A stretch of 64,000 nucleotides of DNA. It comes from JAZGGS01 sp963714405 (GTDB lineage: Bacteria > Bacteroidota > Ignavibacteria > Ignavibacteriales > Ignavibacteriaceae). The DNA lies in contig CAVQOH010000006.1 in assembly GCA_963714405.1 (NCBI GenBank), forward strand, positions 248,001-312,000. The letters are read 5' to 3'. Positions within the stretch are counted from its first letter, which is position 1. Every line of letters starts with the position of its first letter. Positions 1 through 7,600 of the stretch are shown in pieces. Position numbers and translations under genes: made by a program. Under the pieces are notes generated by a model. The model saw only the letters and a list, made by a program, of their open reading frames with translations, had not been told where the DNA came from and made no database searches.

Positions 1-1229
1 TAGAAACTCATCCTAAGATGAAGGCATTTAAACATGTTCCTAGTGAAGAGATGGCGCTTTCAACAAGAATTGTTTCAGTGAATGGATGTACAAGAATCAT
101 CACCGCTGCATTTGAGTATGCAAAAAAATTCGGTTACAAAAACGTTACAGTATGTGAGAAACCAAATGTTTTGCGTGAAACTTCCGGTATGATGTATCGG
201 ATAGCAAAAGAAGTTGCTAAGAATTATCCGGGTATTGACTTATGGGATACGAATATTGATGCACAAATGATGTGGCTTACAAAAAATCCTGAAACTTACG
301 GAGTGTTAGTTGCAGAAAATATGTTTGGCGATATTATCAGCGATGGCTTTGCAGGATTAGTCGGAGGCTTAGGATTCGCCTGCAGCGCAAATATTGGCCA
401 AGAAGTTGCTGTGTTTGAACCAACTCACGGCTCAGCTCCAAAATATGAAAAACTTAATCCATCCATTGTAAATCCAATCGCAATGTTTTTAAGTGCATGT
501 ATGATGCTGGATCACATAGGTGAACAGAAAATTGCAAAAAAGGTCAGAAACGCAATTGCAAAAGTAGTTGAAGAGGGAAAGGTTAGAAGTTACGATATGA
601 TGAAACTGCGCGGTGGTGCAGATGCAATTAGTAAAGGTGCTGCAACAACACAGGAGATAACTGACGCAGTAATTACAAACTTTCGTGAGGATAAAATGAA
701 AGAAAAAGTATTGAAAATCTGGCCGGAAATTAAATGGATAAAAGATAAAGAACTTAGAGAAAAAACTCTCGATTGCTGGGTTTATGCAATTGAAAATTCA
801 GTTCTTTCTCCTGAAGATCTTGAAGTAATACCATTCTCGCTTTTAATTAAGGATTGCAAAATCACTTTTATGAATCACAAAAGAACTTGTGTTCAACTTT
901 CTGTAGATATTGCAAAAAGAATGAAAGAAAATTTTGGTGAAGAAATAAAGATAAATACGGATTTACTTGTATCAGGAGCAATACTAATCGATGTAGGTAA
1001 GTTAATTGAATATGATAAAGTTGATGGGAAACTAACAACCAGCAAAGCGGGAAAACTTATACGCCATCCTTTCAGTGGAGTTGCAATTGCAGATCGTTTT
1101 AAGTTACCACCTGAAGTTCAGCATATAATTGCATATCATGCTAAAGAAGGCAATGATGCAAAACGGAGTGTTGAAGCAATCATTGTCCATCATGCAGATT
1201 TTGTTTCTTTTGAACCGTTTAAAGCTTAG
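1..1229 (+). CDS. Isocitrate/isopropylmalate-dehydrogenase family protein fused to an HD domain (5' partial)
   Basis: The reading frame is open from base 3, so the N-terminus lies upstream. Numbering here starts at the Met at base 18. Residues 1-226 are the C-terminal two thirds of an NAD(P)-dependent beta-decarboxylating dehydrogenase, with the family stretches AENMFGDIISD and FEPTHGSAPKY that form the metal/substrate and cofactor sites. Isocitrate is the likely substrate given the aconitase next door; homoisocitrate or isopropylmalate cannot be excluded without the N-terminus. Residues from about 227 are an HD-like domain with His287, Ile324-Asp325 where the His-Asp dyad should be, YHAKEG and HHADF. 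The first dyad histidine is replaced, so hydrolase activity is doubtful. An internal ATG (base 696) preceded by GAGG at 687-690 marks the domain border and could start a free HD protein. The aconitase gene follows after 9 bp, so the two are probably co-transcribed. Confidence 0.85.
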   Translation, partial: ETHPKMKAFKHVPSEEMALSTRIVSVNGCTRIITAAFEYAKKFGYKNVTVCEKPNVLRETSGMMYRIAKEVAKNYPGIDLWDTNIDAQMMWLTKNPETYGVLVAENMFGDIISDGFAGLVGGLGFACSANIGQEVAVFEPTHGSAPKYEKLNPSIVNPIAMFLSACMMLDHIGEQKIAKKVRNAIAKVVEEGKVRSYDMMKLRGGADAISKGAATTQEITDAVITNFREDKMKEKVLKIWPEIKWIKDKELREKTLDCWVYAIENSVLSPEDLEVIPFSLLIKDCKITFMNHKRTCVQLSVDIAKRMKENFGEEIKINTDLLVSGAILIDVGKLIEYDKVDGKLTTSKAGKLIRHPFSGVAIADRFKLPPEVQHIIAYHAKEGNDAKRSVEAIIVHHADFVSFEPFKA

Positions 1230-1238
1230 GAGTCCTCG

Positions 1239-3206
1239 ATGCCACAAACCTTAACTGAAAAAATAGCACAAAAATATGCAGTAGGTTTATCACCTTATCA
1301 AGAAGTTCATTCAGGTGATTACATCATGATCCAGCCTGCCTATGTCATGACACATGATAACACTGGAGCAGTAATTCCAAAATTCAAATCAATCGGTGCA
1401 AAAAAACTTTTTAATCCAAGACAGGTTGTTCACACACTCGATCACAATGTTCAGGATAAAAGTGAAAAGAATTTAGAGAAATACAAAAAGATCGAAGAAT
1501 TTTCTAATTCGATGGGCGCTGATTTTTATCCTGCCGGAAGAGGAATCGGGCATCAAATCATGTGTGAGGAAGGATATGCCTTTCCCGGAACAATGGCTGT
1601 TGCTTCAGATTCACATTCAAACATGTACGGCGGATTGGGGTGTCTGGGAACTCCTATTGTTCGAACTGATGCCGCGGCAATTTGGGCAACTGGAAAATCC
1701 TGGTGGAAAGTTCCGCCAATTGCCAAAGTCGAATTAACGGGAAAACTTCAGAAAGGTGTAGCCGGAAAGGATGTTATTATTTTTCTATGCGGTTATTTTA
1801 ATAATGATGAAGTTCTTAATCACGCAATAGAATTTACTGGTGAAGGCGTAAAGCACCTTTCAATTGAAGAAAGACTGACCATTGCAAACATGACAACTGA
1901 GTGGGGTGCTCTCGTCGGATTATTTTCCATTGATAAAAAAACAATAGAATGGTTAAGGGAAAGAGATAAATATATTAAGAAAAGAGGACTTGAAGGAGTT
2001 CCCTCGGATAAAGACGGTAACGGAAAACATCCGAGAATAAATGATACAAGAATTAACGAATTAGAAAAAACCAATTTAAACTCAGACGTAGACGCATTTT
2101 ATTCGAAGGAATTGAATATAGATTTATCAACAATCGATCCTTATATATCCGGACCCAATTCCGTTAAAGTGATGAATTCCGTTTCCGAACTCAAGAGGAA
2201 AAACTTAAAGATTAATAAAGCTTATCTCGTTTCCTGCGTTAACAGCAGACTGGACGACATCAAAGAAGCCGCAGAAGTTGTAAAAGGTAAAAAAGTAGCA
2301 GAGAGTGTTGAGTTTTATATTGCCGCAGCATCGAGTGAAGTTCAGAAAGAAAGTGAACTTGCTGGTTATTGGCAGACATTGATCGATGCAGGAGCGAAAT
2401 CTTTACCACCCGGCTGCGGACCTTGCATAGGTCTGGGAACCGGTTTGCTTGAAGATGGAGAAGTTGGAATCTCTGCAACCAACAGAAACTTCAAAGGAAG
2501 AATGGGTTCACCAAACGCGTTTGCATATCTGGCTTCAGCTGCTGTTGTTGCAGCGTCTGCTGTTGCAGGAAAAATTGATTACGACTGGAAGAATGGGAAC
2601 AAACAAATCAAAGCTGAAATTAGAATCAATAAAAAATCTTCTACTAAAAAATCTTCAGTGAAAGTTCTATCTGATTTTCCTTCTGTGATTGAAGGTAATC
2701 TTTTATTCTGTCATCAGGATAATCTGAACACGGATGGGATTTATCCAGGAAAATATACTTATATGGATGACTTCACTCCAGAGCAGCAAGCGGGAGTTGT
2801 AATGGAGAACTACGATCCTGAATTTGTTAAGATTGCCAAAAAAGGTGATGTTGTTGCAGGCGGATTTAATTTTGGAACTGGAAGCTCACGCGAGCAGGCT
2901 GCGACTGCATTTATATATAAAGGAATTGCCTGTGTAATTGCTGGTTCGTTTAGTGAAACATATGCACGTAATGCAATAAACAACGGATTTTTAATTATCG
3001 AATGCTCTGATTTAGTTAATGATCTAAAAGCAAAATACGATAAAGAAAAATTAACTGTCCAAGCAAATAAAAAAGTAAAAATTGATTTTGAAAATTCTTT
3101 AATCACTTTTGATGGGAATGAATACACAATTGATCCTGTTGGTGAAGCTGCACAGGAGTTGATAATCACTGGTGGATTGGAGAATTGGGTGAAGAAGAAT
3201 TTATAA
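1239..3206 (+). CDS. Aconitase-family hydratase, homoaconitase (Lys4)-like
   Basis: A 655-residue 4Fe-4S hydro-lyase that isomerises citrate/isocitrate, or possibly homocitrate/homoisocitrate. Cluster ligands are visible as Cys333 (in SCVNSR) and Cys393/Cys396 (in GCGPCIG). The swivel domain carries the substrate-binding stretch FGTGSSREQA. The N-terminal third (HSGDY, TLDHNVQDKSEKN, PAGRGIGHQI, GTPIVRTDAAAIWATG) and ISATNRNFKGRMGS closely match fungal mitochondrial homoaconitase Lys4 as I recall it, rather than classical bacterial AcnA or AcnB. The CxNSR motif, in place of the CTNSS of mitochondrial aconitase, agrees. Substrate is unproven: the flanking isocitrate-dehydrogenase-family and citrate lyase genes favour citrate. 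A TCCTCG stretch precedes the ATG; there is no strong Shine-Dalgarno apart from AGGAG at 1228-1232. Confidence 0.9.
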   Translation: MPQTLTEKIAQKYAVGLSPYQEVHSGDYIMIQPAYVMTHDNTGAVIPKFKSIGAKKLFNPRQVVHTLDHNVQDKSEKNLEKYKKIEEFSNSMGADFYPAGRGIGHQIMCEEGYAFPGTMAVASDSHSNMYGGLGCLGTPIVRTDAAAIWATGKSWWKVPPIAKVELTGKLQKGVAGKDVIIFLCGYFNNDEVLNHAIEFTGEGVKHLSIEERLTIANMTTEWGALVGLFSIDKKTIEWLRERDKYIKKRGLEGVPSDKDGNGKHPRINDTRINELEKTNLNSDVDAFYSKELNIDLSTIDPYISGPNSVKVMNSVSELKRKNLKINKAYLVSCVNSRLDDIKEAAEVVKGKKVAESVEFYIAAASSEVQKESELAGYWQTLIDAGAKSLPPGCGPCIGLGTGLLEDGEVGISATNRNFKGRMGSPNAFAYLASAAVVAASAVAGKIDYDWKNGNKQIKAEIRINKKSSTKKSSVKVLSDFPSVIEGNLLFCHQDNLNTDGIYPGKYTYMDDFTPEQQAGVVMENYDPEFVKIAKKGDVVAGGFNFGTGSSREQAATAFIYKGIACVIAGSFSETYARNAINNGFLIIECSDLVNDLKAKYDKEKLTVQANKKVKIDFENSLITFDGNEYTIDPVGEAAQELIITGGLENWVKKNL

Positions 3207-3210
3207 CAAT

Positions 3211-3270
3211 TGTCATCCCGAAATTCTTTCAGGATATTTAAAAGATTTTGAAATAGAATCAGGATGACAT
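3211..3270. repeat. 60-bp imperfect palindrome, probable dispersed intergenic repeat
   Basis: The two ends, TGTCATCC and GGATGACA, are reverse complements, and the similarity extends inward for about 28 bases per arm with a few mismatches. It sits in the 85-bp gap between the aconitase and PrpD genes. Elements of this look (TCATCC...GGATGA) recur between genes in many Bacteroidota-related genomes. There is no T-run, so a terminator role is not supported; transcript stability or a REP-like origin are possible. Confidence 0.55.
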
Positions 3271-3291
3271 ATAAAATAAGAGGAAATAAGA

Positions 3292-4725
3292 ATGCAAAAC
3301 TCAATCTCACGTCAAATAGCAGAATTTGCAATCAAGCTTAAATATGAAGACTTACCAAAAGAAGTCGTTAACGAAGTAAAAAGATATCTTTACGATTCCA
3401 TCGGTTGTGCGTTCGGCGGTTATCATACAAAAGATGTAAACATCATCAGGGATATTTACAAAGAGATGGGGGGTAAAGGAGAAGCGACCGTAATTGGATT
3501 TGGTGATAAGCTCCCGGCTGTCAATACAACTTTAATAAACTCTCTGATGATACGTGCACTCGACTTTAATGATATCTACTGGAAAGAAGATCCTTCACAC
3601 CCATCAGACATCATTCCTGCAGCACTTTCAGTTGGTGAAATGGTCGGTGCTTCGATGAAGGAAGTCATTACGGCAATCGTTCTCGCTTATGAATTTGAAC
3701 AACGACTCTGTTTGTTCGCATCACCGGGAGTTCGTGAACGAAAATGGCATCATGCAACCCTAACACAATTTGTTTCTCCGATTGTTGCCGGTAAAATGCT
3801 TGGATTGAATGAAGATCAAATGGTAAATGCGATCGGAATAAGCGGAAGTCACAATCATACAATAGGCTGTCCAACTGCAGGTAAATTAACGATGATGAAA
3901 AACACTGTTGATCCGATGGCAGTTCAAAGTGGTGTTTTCGCTGCAATGATGGCAAAAAGAGGTTACAGCGGAACGGAAGCGGTCTTCGAAGGCAAGGAAG
4001 GATTTATGGATACTTTCCTTGGATGGAATGCAAAAGAGCAAAAGATTGAAGCTGTGAGTATGAAAGGAAGAGATGGAACCTCCGAATGGAAATGGAATAT
4101 TGATAAACTGATTGACGGGTTGGGTGAAAGTTATAAAATAATGGAATGCAGTATGAAAGCATTTCCGACTGAAGCTTTAACACATACTCATCTTTCCGCA
4201 ACACTGAATGCTGTTACAAAAAACAATATCACTTACAATCAAATTGAAACTGTTACGCTTACTACACTTGCACAGGCTTATGATATTCTTTTTGATCCAC
4301 ATAAGTATCGTCCCGAATCAAGAGAAACCGCTGATCACTCACTCCCCTATTGTATTGCTGCTGCTTTAGTTGATCACAAGATAACCACAAGTTCGTTTAG
4401 CGATGAGAAGTTAAAAGATCCGAGAATCTGGGAAGTTATTGATAAGATTAAAGGTGAACCTTCACAGGAATTTGAAAAAATGTTTCCTGCAAAACAACCA
4501 AGTAAAGTTGTTGTAAAGACTATTGACGGAAGAAAGTTTGAAGAGTATCTTGAATATCCGAAAGGTGATCCGAGAGAACCGATGACGATGGAAGACCTTG
4601 AAAATAAGTTTGAAGGATTATCAGAGAAACTACTTGCAGCAGGAAGAAGAAAGGAAGTGAAGGAAGCAATCTTTAGTGCTGAACAGTTAACAGCAAAAGA
4701 GTTTATGAAAAAATTGAATGTATAA
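3292..4725 (+). CDS. MmgE/PrpD family dehydratase
   Basis: A 477-residue member of the MmgE/PrpD family, whose members include 2-methylcitrate dehydratase, citrate dehydratase and cis-aconitate decarboxylase. Family stretches seen are the N-terminal LYDSIGCAFGG, HPSDIIPAALS and, in the C-terminal part, MKAFPTEALTHTHLSA. Length is normal (about 450-490). The ATG is preceded by AGAGGAAATAAG, a usable ribosome-binding site. Its place between an aconitase and citrate lyase suggests work on citrate, methylcitrate or aconitate, but no methylcitrate synthase or lyase gene is present here, so a propionate role is not supported by the neighbourhood. The exact substrate cannot be read from sequence. 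Confidence 0.9.
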   Translation: MQNSISRQIAEFAIKLKYEDLPKEVVNEVKRYLYDSIGCAFGGYHTKDVNIIRDIYKEMGGKGEATVIGFGDKLPAVNTTLINSLMIRALDFNDIYWKEDPSHPSDIIPAALSVGEMVGASMKEVITAIVLAYEFEQRLCLFASPGVRERKWHHATLTQFVSPIVAGKMLGLNEDQMVNAIGISGSHNHTIGCPTAGKLTMMKNTVDPMAVQSGVFAAMMAKRGYSGTEAVFEGKEGFMDTFLGWNAKEQKIEAVSMKGRDGTSEWKWNIDKLIDGLGESYKIMECSMKAFPTEALTHTHLSATLNAVTKNNITYNQIETVTLTTLAQAYDILFDPHKYRPESRETADHSLPYCIAAALVDHKITTSSFSDEKLKDPRIWEVIDKIKGEPSQEFEKMFPAKQPSKVVVKTIDGRKFEEYLEYPKGDPREPMTMEDLENKFEGLSEKLLAAGRRKEVKEAIFSAEQLTAKEFMKKLNV

Positions 4726-4730
4726 TTACG

Positions 4731-4802
4731 AATAGCAAGCTGATGACGCTGATTTTGCAGATCAGCACAGATCAGTTCAATCTGTATCATCTGTGTGCTA
4801 TT
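4731..4802. repeat. 72-bp intergenic repeat-like element with inverted ends
   Basis: The ends AATAGCA and TGCTATT are reverse complements. The interior is built from CTGAT/ATCAG/ATCTG words (GCTGATTTTGCAGATCAGCACAG). This resembles a dispersed non-coding repeat common in related genomes. It overlaps an in-frame GTG at 4793 that would otherwise extend the next gene by 12 codons, which argues against that start. Confidence 0.5.
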
Positions 4803-4828
4803 ATTCTCAATACTTTAAATTGACTATT

Positions 4829-6046
4829 ATGAAACAAATAATAAAATCATCTGCTGGACCAAGAGGAGAATCCGTTCGTTCCGATTGCTACGTAGAATTA
4901 GAACTAAAAGAAAGCGGGGACATAAAACTTAATCTCCAAAGTAAAGTTGAATCGATGTATGGAGAATCAATCCGTGAACTCATTCTGGATATGTGCAAGT
5001 TCTTCAATCTCAAAAATGCGAAGATTGTAGTTGAAGATCACGGAGCACTTTCCTTCACAATTGCAGCTAGATTTGAAACTGCAATCAAAAGAGCTTTGCC
5101 GAGAACAAAAAAAGAATTTCTTCTCCCCTTTTCAAAAAAATCGACTTACAAAACTAGAAAAGACAGGTTAAGACGAAGCAGATTATATCTTCCCGGCAAC
5201 GAACCAAAATATTTTGTTAATGCCGGATTGCATGATCCGGATAGTTTAATTCTTGATTTAGAGGATAGCGTAGCTCCATCGCAAAAGGATGCCGCACAGT
5301 TGCTTGTCAGAAATGCTCTTCGTGCGGTAGATTTTTATGGAAGTGAAAGAATGGTTAGAATAAATCAGCTTCCAAAAGGTTTAGATGATTTGAAATTTAT
5401 TGTTTCTCATAACGTTCACGTAATTCTTATTCCAAAATGTGAATCTGCTGAGCAGGTAATTGAAATCGATAATGAAGTTCAAAAGTTAAAAACTCAACAC
5501 AATGTAAAAAATATAATTTACTTCATGCCCATAATCGAAAGTGCAATGGGTGTGATTAAATCTTATGAGATTGCATCCGCATTAAAAAATAATTGTGCTC
5601 TCGCAATCGGATTAGAAGATTATACAGCCGATATCGGGACTCAAAGAACTGAAAAAGGGAAAGAAAGTTTATTCGCCAGAAGCATGGTTGTGAATGCAGC
5701 GCGAGCAGCTGGTATTCAACCAATTGATACAGTTTACTCAGATGTTTCAAATATGGAAGCATTGAAACAAAGTGTTCTTGAGGCCAAATCACTTGGTTTT
5801 GAAGGCAAAGGATGTATTCATCCTCGACAAGTAAAAGTTGTTCACGAGGCATTCGCTCCAACTCAAGAAGAAATTGAAAAAGCTAAAAAGATTGTGAACG
5901 CGTTTGAAGAAGCAGATAAAAAAGGATTGGGGGTTGTTTCAATCGGGAGTAAGATGATTGATCCGCCTGTGGTGAAACGTGCACAAAAAACTATCAATCT
6001 TGCTTTACTAAACAATCAGATCAGCAAAGATTGGAGAATGAAATGA
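4829..6046 (+). CDS. Citrate lyase acyl-carrier/beta subunit fusion (CitD-CitE)
   Basis: 405 residues from the ATG at 4829. Residues 1 to about 90 align with CitD, the acyl carrier protein. Ser18 (in VRSDCYV) matches the serine that carries the phosphoribosyl-dephospho-CoA group, and VEDHGALSF matches the CitD tail. After a basic linker, residues from about 105 are CitE, the citryl-ACP lyase, with RSRLYLPGN, LILDLEDSV and GCIHPRQV. CitE releases oxaloacetate from citryl-ACP. In characterised systems CitD (about 98 aa) and CitE (about 300 aa) are separate polypeptides, so fusing the carrier to its lyase is notable. The stop overlaps the citF start (ATGA), so translation is probably coupled. 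The family assignment is firm; activity depends on prosthetic-group genes located elsewhere. Confidence 0.9.
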   Translation: MKQIIKSSAGPRGESVRSDCYVELELKESGDIKLNLQSKVESMYGESIRELILDMCKFFNLKNAKIVVEDHGALSFTIAARFETAIKRALPRTKKEFLLPFSKKSTYKTRKDRLRRSRLYLPGNEPKYFVNAGLHDPDSLILDLEDSVAPSQKDAAQLLVRNALRAVDFYGSERMVRINQLPKGLDDLKFIVSHNVHVILIPKCESAEQVIEIDNEVQKLKTQHNVKNIIYFMPIIESAMGVIKSYEIASALKNNCALAIGLEDYTADIGTQRTEKGKESLFARSMVVNAARAAGIQPIDTVYSDVSNMEALKQSVLEAKSLGFEGKGCIHPRQVKVVHEAFAPTQEEIEKAKKIVNAFEEADKKGLGVVSIGSKMIDPPVVKRAQKTINLALLNNQISKDWRMK

Positions 6047-7599
6047 AGTTAATAAAAAACGCCGCAGGAAGATTAGTTCCAACAGAGGTAAACGGACAGG
6101 AGCAAATTCCATTTAAAGGTATAAATAAATATAAACCAACTGGTAATAAAGCAAAACCACCAATAAGAAGCTGCAAAGATTATCCGACTAACGGCAACAA
6201 GGTAGCAAAGGATTTAAAGACTGCATTAAAAAAAGCCGGATTGAAAGATGGAATGACAATCTCAACACATCATCATTTAAGAAATGGAGATGCCGTTACA
6301 AATATTCTTTTTGATACAATCAAAGAAATGGGAATAAAAAATATCCGATGGTATCCTTCTGCATCTTTTCCCATTCATTCTCATTTAATAAAATACTTGA
6401 AAGACGGAACGATTCATCACATAGAAGGAAGTATGAATGGTCCACTCGGAAAATTTACTTCAGAAGGAAAGATGAAAGGTGTTGGAGTTCTTCGTTCTCA
6501 CGGCGGAAGGTACCAGGCAATTCAGGATGGTGAAGTTCATATCGATATTGCCGTCATTGCCGCACCTACTGCTGATCCATTTGGGAATGCTACCGGAGAC
6601 CAGGGAAAATCCGCCTGCGGGTTGTTAGGATTTGCTCTTGCTGATTCTGAATATGCCGATCGTGTAATTATTGTGACCGATAACTTAGTTCCATTCCCCT
6701 GCGTGCCGTGGCAGATACAGGGAAACAATGTTGATTTTGTTGTTGAAGTAGATTCGCTTGGTGATTCTTCCAAAATAGTTTCGGGAACAACTGAAGTTAC
6801 TAAATCACCAGATCGTTTATTGATTGCTGAATATGTTGCACAGTTTGTGGAAGATTCAGGAATAATGAAAGATGGTTTTTCATTTCAAGCCGGTGCGGGA
6901 GGAACAGCACTAGCATTTGCTCTGTTCCTAAAAGAAAAAATGAAGAAGAAAAATATTAAAGCGAGATTCGTGCGTGGTGGAAGCACAAAATATTTAGTTG
7001 AAATGCTGGAAGAAGGGATAACTGATTACATTCTCGATGGGCAGACATTTGATCTTGAAGGTGTGAGAAGTATGCACGATAATGCGAACCATATTAATAC
7101 ATCTCCTTTTACAAGTTATAATTTTCATGGAAAAGGAAATTTTGCATCAATGGTTGATGCAGTTGTATTAGGAGCAACCGAAGTTGATGTAAATTTTAAT
7201 GCAAATGTTGTTACACATTCTGATGGATTGTTATTGCACGGAATTGGTGGATGGCAAAATTGTCTGTTTTCAAAATGCACGATACTTGCAATTCCATCTT
7301 TCAGAGATCGCATTCCTGTTATTGTAGATGAAGTTACAACTCTGGTTGGACCAGGAGAACTGATTGATGTAATAGCCACTGAGAGAGGACTCTGTATAAA
7401 TCCAAAAAGAAGGGATTTGATGAAAACTCTAAAAAACTCTTCCCTGCCAATTATTGATATTAAAGATTTGAAAAAAGAAGTTGATGAAATCTGCGGAGGC
7501 AAACCATCAAAACCAAAAGTGAACAAAGATCAAATTGTTGCAATAATTAAATGGGTTGATGGAACTGTGATAGATTCTGTATATCAAGTAATAAAATAA
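6043..7599 (+). CDS. citF: Citrate lyase alpha subunit (citrate:acetyl-ACP transferase)
   Basis: 518 residues from the ATG at 6043, which overlaps the CitDE stop as ATGA and has GGAG seven bases upstream; an in-frame TTG at 6031 is less likely. CitF moves the acyl carrier from acetate to citrate, giving citryl-ACP. CitF signatures are GLKDGMT, SHGGRYQA, IDIAVIAAPTADPFGNA and the C-terminal DGTVIDSVYQV, which parallels the E. coli CitF tail. Length is close to the usual 505-520. No citC, citX or citG follows, unlike the classical citCDEFXG order. The gene ends one base before a convergent gene. Confidence 0.95.
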   Translation: MKLIKNAAGRLVPTEVNGQEQIPFKGINKYKPTGNKAKPPIRSCKDYPTNGNKVAKDLKTALKKAGLKDGMTISTHHHLRNGDAVTNILFDTIKEMGIKNIRWYPSASFPIHSHLIKYLKDGTIHHIEGSMNGPLGKFTSEGKMKGVGVLRSHGGRYQAIQDGEVHIDIAVIAAPTADPFGNATGDQGKSACGLLGFALADSEYADRVIIVTDNLVPFPCVPWQIQGNNVDFVVEVDSLGDSSKIVSGTTEVTKSPDRLLIAEYVAQFVEDSGIMKDGFSFQAGAGGTALAFALFLKEKMKKKNIKARFVRGGSTKYLVEMLEEGITDYILDGQTFDLEGVRSMHDNANHINTSPFTSYNFHGKGNFASMVDAVVLGATEVDVNFNANVVTHSDGLLLHGIGGWQNCLFSKCTILAIPSFRDRIPVIVDEVTTLVGPGELIDVIATERGLCINPKRRDLMKTLKNSSLPIIDIKDLKKEVDEICGGKPSKPKVNKDQIVAIIKWVDGTVIDSVYQVIK

Positions 7600-7600
7600 A

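Noticed and set aside
4793..4828. In-frame GTG start extending the CitD-CitE protein by 12 residues
   Set aside because: It lies inside a repeat-like element, adds no family-like sequence, and the ATG at 4829 gives a CitD of normal N-terminal length.
6031..6042. TTG start for citF
   Set aside because: GGAG at 6033-6036 serves the ATG at 6043, which also makes the ATGA overlap with the upstream gene.
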